From: an uncultured Bacteroidia bacterium
GTDB taxonomy: Bacteria; Bacteroidota; Bacteroidia; Bacteroidales; UBA932
DNA: 64,000 nucleotides
Assembly (NCBI GenBank): GCA_902785575.1
Contig: CACZZF010000001.1
Location: 248,001-312,000 of the forward strand
Reading direction: 5' to 3'
Shown piece after piece: positions 1-8,420 of this stretch (positions within the stretch are counted from its first letter, which is position 1; the number at the start of each line of letters is the position of its first letter). The notes below the pieces were generated by a model, which did not search any database, was not told the origin of the DNA, and worked only from the letters and a program-made list of their open reading frames with translations. The translations under genes and the position numbers were made by a program.

Positions 1-311
1 AGATGGAGGAGAGGCTTGCGTAGTGCCTGAAGCCCATGGATCCACATCTTGGCGGGCGAGAAAGTGTGCATCCAGGTGATGACACCCACGCACTTCGGAT
101 CGCTCTCCGCCCTTGTCATAACATCCAAAACTTCGGAAGAAGAGTTGGCGGTGCCTTTATAAACGACCTTCACCGGCAAGAGACCGGAGGCGTTCATACC
201 AGCGACCATCTCATTGGAGTGACCGTCCACTTGGACGACAGCGTCGCCTCCGTAGAGCAGCTGCGCTCCGGTGACGAACCAGACTTCGTAGTTTTCGTAT
301 TGTTTTATCAT
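1..311 (-). CDS. araA: L-arabinose isomerase, N-terminal part (gene runs off the left edge)
   Basis: Only the first 103 codons are present, read leftward from an ATG at 311. The visible protein has the araA N-terminal signature: YEVWFVTGAQLLYG near residue 8, then LPVKVVYKG, and GVITWMHTFSPAKMWI followed by GLQALRKPLLH. The family converts L-arabinose to L-ribulose in the cytoplasm. It follows araD, the symporter, the epimerase and the GH127 enzyme on the same strand, so it is probably the distal part of one arabinose operon; a ribulokinase would be expected beyond the edge. The 67-base spacer to araD contains a dispersed repeat copy. Identification is firm; the catalytic C-terminal part is not visible. 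Confidence 0.93.
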   Translation of the reverse strand, partial: MIKQYENYEVWFVTGAQLLYGGDAVVQVDGHSNEMVAGMNASGLLPVKVVYKGTANSSSEVLDVMTRAESDPKCVGVITWMHTFSPAKMWIHGLQALRKPLLH

Positions 312-349
312 ATTACTATTTGCTTGATTATCAGATTTACCGTGTTATT

Positions 350-415
350 TAGATTCTTCGCTTCGCTCAGAATGACATTCAATCAATATCTTTTGGGCTT
401 CGCTCAGAATGACAG
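350..415. repeat. Two copies of the dispersed TAGATTC/GAATGACA repeat at the araD-araA junction
   Basis: A full copy lies at 350-377, starting TAGATTCTTCGC and ending CAGAATGACA. A second copy at about 395-415 keeps the right half (GGCTTCGCTCAGAATGACA) but has a diverged left end. The first fills much of the araD-araA spacer. The second lies inside the end of the araD frame. The same element recurs at 1122-1190, 6174-6219, 9006-9033, 10281-10325 and 41485-41568. Confidence 0.9.
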
Positions 416-1122
416 GCCTGGCCGTAATATGCGTCAGGGCCGTGTTTACGGCTATAATGTTTCTCTATAAGATGCTTGTTCATCGAAGGCTCATGGTCGA
501 TGACATCCAGTGTAGGCAACTGCAGAGTCGAGGAGATGAATGCCATCTTGGCCACTTCCTCGAGCACCACAGCGTTATGAACAGCGTTGGACACGTCTGT
601 TCCCCAGGTGAAAGGACCATGGTTCCGGACAATGACAGCGGGAGTGTCGTCAGGATTCATGTTTTTGAAACGCTCCACAATCACGTTGCCCGTCTCCTTC
701 TCGTATTCTCCGAACACTTCCGCCTTTTTCATGTCGCGGGTGCAAGGGATGTCATCATGGAAATAATCGGCATGTGTCGTCCCGATGTTGGGAATATTCC
801 TTCCCACCTGTGCCCATCCGGTAGCGTAAGTGGAGTGGGTGTGGACTACTCCCCCGATATTCGGAAACGCCTTATAGAGAACAAGATGCGTTGGAGTGTC
901 AGAGGACGGTCTCAGAGGCCCTTCCACTATTTTGCCCTCCAAATCGACCACGACCATGTCCTCGGGTCTCATCACATCATAAGCGACCCCGCTGGGCTTA
1001 ATGACGACTAGGCCGGTCGCACGGTCGATCGCTGAGGCGTTGCCCCAGGTGAACAGGACCAGGCCGCTTTTGACAAGATCAAGGTTGGCTTGCCAGACTT
1101 TTTGTTTCAGTTCTTCTAACAT
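379..1122 (-). CDS. araD: L-ribulose-5-phosphate 4-epimerase, C-terminus extended by a repeat
   Basis: A 247-residue class II aldolase/adducin-fold protein. Family marks are the N-terminal [13 protein letters not shown], a phosphate-binding KPSG, the zinc-site HTHS in [19 protein letters not shown], and a second histidine pair near [13 protein letters not shown]. It converts L-ribulose-5-phosphate to D-xylulose-5-phosphate, the last dedicated step of arabinose breakdown. By memory of the E. coli enzyme, the chain should end at AYYGQ. Here it runs on for about 12 residues ([12 protein letters not shown]) that are a translation of the dispersed repeat at 395-415, so a repeat has replaced the native stop. 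Its ATG at 1122 also directly abuts a repeat end (GAAGAATCT just upstream). Function is secure; whether the extra tail matters is unknown. Confidence 0.95.
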   Translation of the reverse strand: MLEELKQKVWQANLDLVKSGLVLFTWGNASAIDRATGLVVIKPSGVAYDVMRPEDMVVVDLEGKIVEGPLRPSSDTPTHLVLYKAFPNIGGVVHTHSTYATGWAQVGRNIPNIGTTHADYFHDDIPCTRDMKKAEVFGEYEKETGNVIVERFKNMNPDDTPAVIVRNHGPFTWGTDVSNAVHNAVVLEEVAKMAFISSTLQLPTLDVIDHEPSMNKHLIEKHYSRKHGPDAYYGQACHSERSPKDID

Positions 1123-1190
1123 AGATTCTTCAATTTGTCATCCTGAGGCTTGCCGAAGGATCTAGATTCTTCACTTCGTTCAGAATGACA
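1122..1190. repeat. Inverted pair of dispersed repeats between symporter and araD
   Basis: Positions 1137-1164 carry the element in one orientation with the TTGCCGAAGG core. Positions 1163-1190 carry it in the other orientation with the CACTTCGTT core. They meet at a central TCTAGA and form a roughly 54-base imperfect palindrome. A further fragment (TAGATTCTTC, 1122-1131) overlaps the araD start codon. The intergenic space of the araD mRNA leader is therefore mostly repeat and could fold into a strong hairpin. Confidence 0.88.
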
Positions 1191-1198
1191 GAAAGGTA

Positions 1199-2893
1199 CT
1201 ACCAGAAATAAATATAGAAGGCGACGGTGACTGCCAGGATGATGCAGGAGTGGATAATGTCCCATGTGCCCCAGGAGGCCCTTGTGGCGGCCTTCTGCTC
1301 AGGGGTGGCGGTGCCGAAGCAAAGCCCCTGGACCTGTTCCTCGGAAGGTTTGGGAGTGAACAGGGTCACCACGAAAGCCAGAGCGGCGCAGAACAGGAAC
1401 ATCCACACGCAGAACGCGTAGACATTCATCTCATTGAAGATGAAGGTGAAAGCGTTATGCGACTCAGGATTGACTATCATCGTGACAAGGCGGGTCAGGC
1501 CAAGCGCCAGACCGGCGATAAGGGTCCACATTCCGGCCTTGGGGGAAGTCTTCTTCCAGCATACTCCGAGAAGGAACACCGCAGCGATCGAAGGAGCCAC
1601 AAGGCTCTGCACACTCTGGATGTAGTTGTAAAGGCTCTTCCCCATTTTCTGGATAACCAGAATCCAGAGCACTCCGAACACGACCACAATCACAGTGGCC
1701 AGACGGCCGATGCGTACCAGTTTCTTCTCCGGGGTGTCAGGGTTACGGCGCTTGTAGATGTCGATAGTGTACAGCATCGCGGACGAGTTATAAAGAGAGG
1801 CCAGCGAGCTCATCAGCGCAGCCAGGATGCCGCAGATCACGACTCCCTTCAGACCAACCGGCAGAAGAGTGTTGACCAGCATCGGGAAGGCGAGGTCGGG
1901 ATTGGCCAAGGTGCCGTCAGCCTGCACTCCGAGGGCGGTGGCGAGCATCTGCCCGGTCTGTGAGCCAGGCGTCTTAGTGAGAGCGAAGGCTATCATTCCC
2001 GGAATCAGGAACAGGAATACGGGGAGAAGCTTAAGATAGGCTCCGAATATCGCTCCCCTGCGGGACTCCTTCTGATCCTTTCCGGAGAGGACCCTCTGGA
2101 CGATGAACTGGTCGGTACACCAGTACCAGAATCCGATGATGGCGGAGCCGAACAGGGCTCCGTACCAGGGGAACTCTGTGTCCTTGCCACTTCGCATCAA
2201 GGTCGTCATCGAGTCGCCGTATTCATTGACAGGCTGCGAGGCGCAGATGTCCATCATGGTGTTCCAGCCGCCAAGTTCCTTAAGGCCGATCCATAGGATC
2301 ACCAATGAGCCCAGAAGCAGAATCGGGGTCTGCAGGACAGAGGTCTTGAGGACGGACTCCATGCCACCGATGACGGTGTAGATGGCAGTTATGATCACAA
2401 GCGCCAGGGCCGCGACCCAGAAGTTGATGCCCAGCAGCGCGTTAAGTGCCAAGCCTCCGGCCATCACGGTCACAGAGACCTTTGTCAGGACATAACTCGC
2501 GAGCGACAGATAGGTCAGGATGCCGCGGCTCTCCTTGTTGTAGCGTTTCTCAAGGAACTCGGGCATGGTATAGACCATCGAGCGCTGGTAGAACGGGACG
2601 AAGACCCAGCCAAGGATGAGTATCATCCAGCCCTGAATCTCCCAGTGGGCCTGGGCCATGCCGGCCGAGGCACCAGTGCCTGCCAGGCCGATAAGGTGCT
2701 CGGAACCTATGTTGGATGCGAAAATGGACGCTCCGATGGCGATCCAAGTAGCAGAGCGGCCGTCCAGGAAGTAGTCTCCGGAAGTGAGCTTCTTCTTCCG
2801 GAAGACATCCCAGACGATCCAGATCATCCCCGCGAAGAAAAGAGCGATGACTATCCAGTCCCAGGACTGGAGGGTGATGCGGTTGAGATCCAT
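1199..2893 (-). CDS. SSS-family sodium:sugar symporter
   Basis: A 564-residue polytopic inner-membrane protein with the sodium:solute symporter pattern. It has about 14 hydrophobic segments, an early GDYFLDGRSATW, then GASIFASNIGSEHLIGLAGTGA, the family's sodium- and sugar-site region around the first helices. A later WYWCTDQFIVQRVLSGKD is typical of the SGLT branch (Vibrio vSGLT). Its place between a secreted arabinofuranosidase with an epimerase and the arabinose catabolic genes suggests it imports L-arabinose, though the substrate is inferred from neighbours only. Its start codon lies one base after the stop of the aldose epimerase gene, so the two are surely co-transcribed. Confidence 0.93.
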   Translation of the reverse strand: MDLNRITLQSWDWIVIALFFAGMIWIVWDVFRKKKLTSGDYFLDGRSATWIAIGASIFASNIGSEHLIGLAGTGASAGMAQAHWEIQGWMILILGWVFVPFYQRSMVYTMPEFLEKRYNKESRGILTYLSLASYVLTKVSVTVMAGGLALNALLGINFWVAALALVIITAIYTVIGGMESVLKTSVLQTPILLLGSLVILWIGLKELGGWNTMMDICASQPVNEYGDSMTTLMRSGKDTEFPWYGALFGSAIIGFWYWCTDQFIVQRVLSGKDQKESRRGAIFGAYLKLLPVFLFLIPGMIAFALTKTPGSQTGQMLATALGVQADGTLANPDLAFPMLVNTLLPVGLKGVVICGILAALMSSLASLYNSSAMLYTIDIYKRRNPDTPEKKLVRIGRLATVIVVVFGVLWILVIQKMGKSLYNYIQSVQSLVAPSIAAVFLLGVCWKKTSPKAGMWTLIAGLALGLTRLVTMIVNPESHNAFTFIFNEMNVYAFCVWMFLFCAALAFVVTLFTPKPSEEQVQGLCFGTATPEQKAATRASWGTWDIIHSCIILAVTVAFYIYFW

Positions 2894-2894
2894 A

Positions 2895-4043
2895 TTACCT
2901 CACGGAGAAGGCGAAGACGCAATGGCTGGTGTACTTCTCGCCGGGTTTCAGGGTAGCTGAAGGCCAGTCGGGCTTGTTGGGGGTGTCCGGATATTTCTGG
3001 GTCTCCAGGCAGATGGCGTGACGGAAGTTGTAAACCACGCCCTTCTTTCCGGTGACGGTTCCGTCAAGGAAGTTGCCCGCATAGACCTGCACTCCGGGCT
3101 CATCGGTATATTGCTTAAGGGCGATGCCGGTCTGGGGGCAGTAAAGCTCGGCGGCGAGGACGGTGTCGTCGCCCTTGGTGTCGAGCACCCAGTTGTGGTC
3201 ATATCCTTTTCCGTTGTGGAGCTGGTCGTAGTCGGCATTGATATCCTTGCCCACGAGCTTAGCCTTGCGGAAATCCATCGGGGTTCCCTCGACAGGAGCG
3301 ATCTCGCCGGTAGTCATGAAGGTGTCATCCACAGGAGTGAAATTGGAGGCGTTGATGTATAGCTCATCATCCTCGACGCTGTGGCCAGCAGGGTCGCCGG
3401 AAAGGTTGAAATAAGAATGGTTGGTCATGTTGATGACCGTGGTCTTGTCTGTGGTGGCCTCGTAACGGATGTCGATGGCGTTATCCTCCGTCAGAGTGAA
3501 GGTCACATAGGCGGTGACATGGCCAGGGAAGTTGGCCTCTCCGTCGGGAGAGTCGAATTTCAGTTTTAGGGTGTTGCCGGAGCCTGAGACAACCTCAGCG
3601 ACTTTGTACTGCCAGCCGTTGGGACCTCCGTGGAGGCAATGGCCGTAGTTATTCTGAGGGAGCTGATACTCAACTCCTTCCACGGTGATCTTACCTTGGT
3701 TGATACGGTTGGCATAACGGCCGATCGTGGCGCCGAAGTCCGTCTGGTTGTTCTCCGGGAAATAATCCTGGATCTTGTCGAAGCCCAGGACAACATCCTT
3801 GTACTCACCCTTCTTGTCAGGAACCATCACGGAGACGATGCGGCCTCCGAAATTGGTGATGCTGACTTCCATACCGGCCTTGTTGGTCAGCGTGTAAAGG
3901 TTGATCCATTTCCCATCCCTTTCCACATGGAAGGCCTCGGGATCAAGGCCGGACTTCAAACCAGTGACTTCGACCTTCTTCTTTCCGCCGCAACCCATGA
4001 TCAGGAGAGCGGCCGCGCAAACAGCGAAAATCTTTTTAAACAT
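2895..4043 (-). CDS. galM: Aldose 1-epimerase (mutarotase), lipoprotein
   Basis: A 382-residue galactose mutarotase-family protein starting at MFKKIF; an in-frame upstream start adds seven residues but weakens the signal peptide. The N-terminus is a lipoprotein signal ending LLIMGC-GGKKK. Conserved family parts are LHGGPNGW, TNHSYFNL (catalytic histidine), GVQVYAGNFLDG, and CLETQKYPDTPN carrying the likely catalytic glutamate. It interconverts the anomers of aldoses such as L-arabinose. As a lipoprotein it would act in the periplasm on sugar released by the GH127 enzyme before uptake by the symporter encoded next. Confidence 0.93.
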   Translation of the reverse strand: MFKKIFAVCAAALLIMGCGGKKKVEVTGLKSGLDPEAFHVERDGKWINLYTLTNKAGMEVSITNFGGRIVSVMVPDKKGEYKDVVLGFDKIQDYFPENNQTDFGATIGRYANRINQGKITVEGVEYQLPQNNYGHCLHGGPNGWQYKVAEVVSGSGNTLKLKFDSPDGEANFPGHVTAYVTFTLTEDNAIDIRYEATTDKTTVINMTNHSYFNLSGDPAGHSVEDDELYINASNFTPVDDTFMTTGEIAPVEGTPMDFRKAKLVGKDINADYDQLHNGKGYDHNWVLDTKGDDTVLAAELYCPQTGIALKQYTDEPGVQVYAGNFLDGTVTGKKGVVYNFRHAICLETQKYPDTPNKPDWPSATLKPGEKYTSHCVFAFSVR

Positions 4044-4064
4044 AGCTATATAATTTAAAATCAA

Positions 4065-6074
4065 TTACATCAACATTTCACTAGGCGCCACTTCGACAGC
4101 GTCAAAGTCTTTTGCCAGCCACACGGCCATGTATCCGGCACCTCTATGACACCAGGCATAATAAGGCACCATAGTAGCGGTCACATCCCGTACAATCATC
4201 TCACCCTTTCCTAAGCCATGGGTGAAATACCGGCCTTCCAGAGTGATCTTTTTTACAGGATGGCCGACAATATCACCGTCCGTGACTTTCAGATCCGGTT
4301 TTTCTCCGACAAGAAAACCGGAAACACGGAAATCGTTGTCAGGCTGCTCGGCGCAATACACAATCGGACCCATCTCGACCGCTATCCTGCCCTTATCGGC
4401 CTCAACCTCCTCACGGGCGGTCACGATCCTGGGTTCCATGTCCAGATGAAGGGAGACTTTATCGCCCTTCTTCCAGTTCCTAGTGATCGTGAAATAGCCT
4501 TTGTCAAGGTCTGAAGAGACTTCCTCTCCATTAACCAAAACCTTATAACTCAACGACTTCCCATCAGCATAAGAGTATAGCCCACCAGGAGCGACCTCAC
4601 CTCTGACCCAACCTGGAATCCTTAGCTTCAAAGAGAAAGACTTCGCGGCGTTCTTGTCTATGATTATATTCACATCCCCGTTCCAAGGATATCCAGTCTC
4701 CTGTCGAAGGACCACATCCTTACCCTTTACCTTTTGGGTCAAGGTGTTGGACATATAGAGATTGACATAGAGGTCGTCATCCTTGACAGCGTAGACATAT
4801 CCCGGAACCGAGGGGATGAAACGGCAGATATTGGAAGGGCAGCAGGCGCAACCGAACCAAGGTTTGCGCTCATAGCCTCCGGCAGACTCCAGAGGATTGG
4901 GATAGAAGAATCCATCCCCCTTTAGCGATACTCCTGAGAGGAGCCCATTATAAAGTGTACGCTCCAGGACATCGTAATATTTCGAATCACCGTGGAGGAG
5001 GAACATCCTGTGGTTGACATAGACATTTCCGATGGCGGCGCAGGTCTCGCAATATGCCGAGGCGTTCGGCAGCTCGTAATTCTTCCCGAAAGCCTCGCCA
5101 TGACGGGTGGCGCCGATGCCTCCGGTGATGTAGAACTTCTTTGAGACGATATTATCCCAGATCCGGTCAATCGTCTCGATATATTCCTTGTCCCCGGTCA
5201 AGGCAGCCACATCAGCGATCCCGGAATACATGTAGGTCGCCCTCACGGCGTGGCCCACGGCCTCGTCCTGCTCAGTTATAGGCAGATGGGACTGGTTGTA
5301 AGGATCCCGGTTGGCGGTGCGTCCCCTCCTGTCGAGGAAGTACTTGGCCTGGTCGAGATACTTTTTCTCACCGGTCACGAGGTAAAGGCGGCAAAGCGCC
5401 ATCTCGGCGATCTGGTGGCCTGGCACTCTGTCCACCTGCCCGGGGCCAAGGCCGACCTCGCGGATCACGCAGTCGGCGTACTTGATGGCGATGTCCAGGA
5501 AATTACGCTTGCCTGTGGCCTGGTAATGCGCCACTGCCCCCTCGACCATGTGGCCGAGGTTGTAGAACTCGTGGCTGAGTTCCTCGACCTTCTCCCATCT
5601 TTTCTCTCCGGACCACTCGTGGGGGTGCTTCGGGTTCATAGTCCGGGCAGTGTAAAGATAACCGTCAGGCTCCTGGCCACCCGCGACAATCACCAGGACA
5701 CTGTCGATGTAGGCCTCAAGTTTCTTGTCCGGATATGTCTGAAGCACATAACTGGCTCCCTCGATGGTCTTATAGACATCCGTGTCGTCGAAAGCGAGGC
5801 CACCGACTTTATTATCCTCACTCGGATGGGCGGCCTTGACGAAGTTCTCGTAACGGCCGGTCTCCTCGCACTTGCTGAACGCCAATGGGATAGTCACTTC
5901 CCTCGATGCTTTCAGCCTCTGGCCCCAAAAGCCATTGCCGACTTTAACGGAGGTGAACTGGACCGGGGTTATGGGGTAGCCCCCGTCCTGGTGGTTTGCC
6001 TTCTTGTTCTTGTCGGCCGAGGTCAGCAGAATGATCGCGGCGGCGCAAAGGAGGATTGTGGTTATTCGTCTCAT
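4065..6074 (-). CDS. GH127 beta-L-arabinofuranosidase
   Basis: A 669-residue secreted or lipid-anchored enzyme. The start at MRRITT is preferred because it gives a clean hydrophobic signal segment (TTILLCAAAIILL). The catalytic and zinc residues of glycoside hydrolase family 127 are visible: Glu343 and Cys345 in CETCAAIGN, and Cys411/Cys412 in CACCPSN. These match the Glu338/Cys340/Cys417/Cys418 set of Bifidobacterium HypBA1, in which Cys417 is the nucleophile. The family removes terminal beta-L-arabinofuranose from plant glycans and glycoproteins. It is the promoter-proximal gene of the arabinose operon. Confidence 0.92.
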   Translation of the reverse strand: MRRITTILLCAAAIILLTSADKNKKANHQDGGYPITPVQFTSVKVGNGFWGQRLKASREVTIPLAFSKCEETGRYENFVKAAHPSEDNKVGGLAFDDTDVYKTIEGASYVLQTYPDKKLEAYIDSVLVIVAGGQEPDGYLYTARTMNPKHPHEWSGEKRWEKVEELSHEFYNLGHMVEGAVAHYQATGKRNFLDIAIKYADCVIREVGLGPGQVDRVPGHQIAEMALCRLYLVTGEKKYLDQAKYFLDRRGRTANRDPYNQSHLPITEQDEAVGHAVRATYMYSGIADVAALTGDKEYIETIDRIWDNIVSKKFYITGGIGATRHGEAFGKNYELPNASAYCETCAAIGNVYVNHRMFLLHGDSKYYDVLERTLYNGLLSGVSLKGDGFFYPNPLESAGGYERKPWFGCACCPSNICRFIPSVPGYVYAVKDDDLYVNLYMSNTLTQKVKGKDVVLRQETGYPWNGDVNIIIDKNAAKSFSLKLRIPGWVRGEVAPGGLYSYADGKSLSYKVLVNGEEVSSDLDKGYFTITRNWKKGDKVSLHLDMEPRIVTAREEVEADKGRIAVEMGPIVYCAEQPDNDFRVSGFLVGEKPDLKVTDGDIVGHPVKKITLEGRYFTHGLGKGEMIVRDVTATMVPYYAWCHRGAGYMAVWLAKDFDAVEVAPSEMLM

Positions 6075-6120
6075 CAAATGGATGTTCTTAGTGTCAAACA
6101 AATAGTTCTTTTACAACTAT

Positions 6121-6152
6121 CAAATATAAAGAATATTCGCCGAAAAGCCAAA
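6121..6152 (-). promoter_or_regulatory. Bacteroidetes-type promoter of the arabinose operon
   Basis: On the minus strand a -7 box TATATTTG (plus-strand CAAATATA, 6121-6128) is preceded at a 20-base spacing by TTTG (plus-strand CAAA, 6149-6152). This matches the TTTG...TAnnTTTG consensus known from Bacteroides. The predicted transcription start is near 6114, giving a leader of about 40 bases to the GH127 ATG. The -33 box lies in the loop region of the upstream hairpin. Confidence 0.55.
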
Positions 6153-6170
6153 CGGCCTTCCGGCGAATAT
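6133..6170 (-). terminator. Hairpin terminator of the BIG2 lipoprotein gene
   Basis: The ten-base perfect arms ATATTCGCCG (6133-6142) and CGGCGAATAT (6161-6170) enclose an inner GCC/GGC stem. Read leftward, the hairpin is followed by a T-rich stretch (TTCTTTATATTTG). It sits between the stop of the BIG2 gene and the arabinose operon, where a terminator is expected. Confidence 0.6.
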
Positions 6171-6173
6171 GTT

Positions 6174-6219
6174 TGTCATCCTGAGCGAAGCGAAGGATCT
6201 TGGCGAAGCGAAGGATCTA
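6174..6219. repeat. Dispersed repeat with internal duplication, providing a stop codon
   Basis: One copy reads TGTCATCCTGAGC...GAAGGATCT and is followed at once by a second half-copy GGCGAAGCGAAGGATCTA. Read leftward from the BIG2 gene, the repeat begins TAGATCC, and that TAG is the stop codon of the gene at 6217-6219. Confidence 0.88.
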
Positions 6220-8298
6220 TTCCTTGACGAAGAGACCCCAGGCTATACCGTCAGGAGAATAGATTGCCGTGTCATTTTTCCAGATGTAATTGTAGGACCT
6301 GGAATCGGTATCCCTGTATCCGGAAACATAGGTATCGCCATCAGGAGTCACGAAGAAGGAACAGAGGTAAACATATTCGTGAACGATTAGAGTGTAAATA
6401 ACCTCACCGTTCTTGAACACCTCGATCCGGGAAGTCCTGTTATTATGCTCAAAGTCATTGTTGACAGCCGCGTAAACATCATTCCCGGCAATGCCTATCT
6501 CACATGGACTCCCACCTCTCTGGCACACATCGTCGCAGAGCTGGTATTGTCTCTTCCCATTCTTGTAGGCTGCCAGGATGTTCCTGCCATTGTTGTTTGT
6601 ACCTTCCCAGACAAGACACCAGACATCCTTCCCGGAGGCCGCCACGGCATAGCAGTGCATGTTCCTGGAACCATCACCGAAAGTGGTTTGTGTGACCTTG
6701 CCATCAACCGAGAGAGTCCACAAAGCAGCGACATCGACATTATATTCGTCAGTGAAATAACCAGCGGCATAAAAGTTCCCCTTGGAATCAGCGAACACGT
6801 CAAATACTTCATAATTAAAGCTTTCATCTGCCTTATAGAGAGAGAACTCCTTCTCCTCCCCATCATCGGAGACCCTCAGGACGGAAAGACTCTTCCGGTA
6901 GTCCCGCTCGATCTCAATGAAGAAATATCCTCCGCCAGCGGCCGACTTATTTCCGTTATACAAGCCATCGGCACTGATAGCATGGATGTCCACTCCGTTC
7001 TTGTTAATCAAGAACTTACCATAATAATTATCGACATGGACATAGTACATGTTCCCTTCAGGATCCACTCCCGGGGTATAATAGGTCTGGATTCCCAAAG
7101 GCTCTCCGCCGTACATCAGATGATTATTATGAGTCCAATACAATCCAGCGAGCGATGAGGATGTCACGATCACTTTACAGGAAGCTTCAAAACCTCCCTC
7201 CATGCTCTTCGCGGTAATCGTCGTCTCGCCCTGGGACAGTCCGTTCACAATTCCGTCGGCGTTGACAGTGGCGATGGAAGGGTCTGAGCTTGAGAATGTC
7301 ACGACCTTGTTGGCGGCATAGTCGGGAGTGAATATCAGTTCGAGCTTCTTGGGATCTCCGATCGATACCCCAAATCTGTCAGAGGTGAAGGCGATTCCCC
7401 TGAGAGTAGGATCCTGAGTCACCGTCAGGTCGCAGGAAGCCTCGATCTCCGTGCCGTCAACCCTGGCGAAAATCTTCGTCTTGCCGGCCTTGAGGGGCGT
7501 GACGGTGCCGCCTTCAACAGTAGCGACTTCCGGATTCGTGCTTCTCCATGACACGGGTTTGGCTTCAGCTCCCTCGGGGAGGAACTTGACGGTCAGTTCA
7601 AACTTCTCGCCTTCCTTGACCTCTTTGGTCGCCGGATCGACAACTATTTCATTCAGAACAATTTCCTTCGCCGTCACAGTGACAGAGCAAGTCGCTGTCT
7701 TGTCTCCGGCCTTGGCAGTGATTGTGGCCGAGCCGGCTGCGACCGCGGTCACATTACCACTCTCATCAACTGTAGCGACATTGGCATCCGAGGTTGTCCA
7801 CGTCACTTTCTTGTCAGTGGCATTATCCGGAGCCACAGTGGCGGATAGTTTCTCGGTCTCTCCGGCGACTTTGCTGATTTCGGTCTTGTCGATAGTGATT
7901 CCCGTGACCGCAACGGAGTTGGCCGTCACAGTGACTGTGCAGGTGGCTGTCTTGGAACCGTCTGTGGTCGTGACGGTTATGGTCGCCGAACCAGCCTTGA
8001 CAGCGGTCACTTTGCCGTTATTGTCCACAGTCGTGACGCTGGCGTCGGAGGATTTCCAGCTGACCGCCTTGTTCGTCGCATTGGACGGGGTCACGGTGGC
8101 GGTCAGGGTCTCGGATCCGCCCTCCACCAGGCTGAGTGTCTGCTTGTTAAGCGACACTCCGGTCACGGCCACGGTCTGGCCGCCTCCTCCGCCATTTCCT
8201 CCATTCGGGCCGGTCGGCTCATCTTTCTTGCACCCGGAAAACATCGCCGCTGAGATCACCGCCGCGGCCACGATAAGAGTCCCAAATAATTTTCTCAT
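6217..8298 (-). CDS. Surface lipoprotein with tandem BIG2 (Ig-like) domains
   Basis: A 693-residue protein with a lipoprotein signal (…AAMFSGC-KKDE) and a glycine-rich linker. Four or five bacterial Ig-like group 2 repeats follow between about residues 40 and 380, each with the pattern VTGVSLNK...LxATVTPSNATNKxVxWxSSDxSVxTVDxxGxVTAVxAGxATIT. The last 310 residues are a separate domain with repeated short blocks ending in aromatic/glycine turns (for example GNFYAAGYFTDEYNV and GDTYVSGYRDTDSR). These suggest a beta-propeller-like fold. No catalytic signature was recognised. It is probably exposed on the outer membrane and may bind glycan or protein; its ligand is unknown. The stop codon comes from a dispersed repeat. 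Confidence 0.85.
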   Translation of the reverse strand: MRKLFGTLIVAAAVISAAMFSGCKKDEPTGPNGGNGGGGGQTVAVTGVSLNKQTLSLVEGGSETLTATVTPSNATNKAVSWKSSDASVTTVDNNGKVTAVKAGSATITVTTTDGSKTATCTVTVTANSVAVTGITIDKTEISKVAGETEKLSATVAPDNATDKKVTWTTSDANVATVDESGNVTAVAAGSATITAKAGDKTATCSVTVTAKEIVLNEIVVDPATKEVKEGEKFELTVKFLPEGAEAKPVSWRSTNPEVATVEGGTVTPLKAGKTKIFARVDGTEIEASCDLTVTQDPTLRGIAFTSDRFGVSIGDPKKLELIFTPDYAANKVVTFSSSDPSIATVNADGIVNGLSQGETTITAKSMEGGFEASCKVIVTSSSLAGLYWTHNNHLMYGGEPLGIQTYYTPGVDPEGNMYYVHVDNYYGKFLINKNGVDIHAISADGLYNGNKSAAGGGYFFIEIERDYRKSLSVLRVSDDGEEKEFSLYKADESFNYEVFDVFADSKGNFYAAGYFTDEYNVDVAALWTLSVDGKVTQTTFGDGSRNMHCYAVAASGKDVWCLVWEGTNNNGRNILAAYKNGKRQYQLCDDVCQRGGSPCEIGIAGNDVYAAVNNDFEHNNRTSRIEVFKNGEVIYTLIVHEYVYLCSFFVTPDGDTYVSGYRDTDSRSYNYIWKNDTAIYSPDGIAWGLFVKE

Positions 8299-8364
8299 AG
8301 TACATAACTGATTAGTAATAAGCTATTTACCCCAACTGATAAACAACACAGGAAGGGAAGTTCA

Positions 8365-8372
8365 CAAATATA
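8365..8372 (-). promoter_or_regulatory. Possible -7 box for the BIG2 lipoprotein gene
   Basis: Minus-strand TATATTTG (plus-strand CAAATATA) lies 67 bases ahead of the ATG at 8298. No TTTG is visible at the expected -33 distance, so this is a half-matched promoter only. Confidence 0.3.
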
Positions 8373-8420
8373 ATCATTTTCCTTTATTTTTCGTATATTG
8401 CGGAAAATCAGAGAAAACTT

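Noticed and set aside
5250-6227. Long open frame of about 325 codons on the plus strand
   Set aside because: It is antisense to the GH127 gene, which has full family motifs, and its translation resembles nothing. It is a by-product of codon bias.
7451-8311. Long open frame on the plus strand with repeated hydrophobic blocks
   Set aside because: It is the antisense of the BIG2 repeats; the periodicity is inherited from the real gene.
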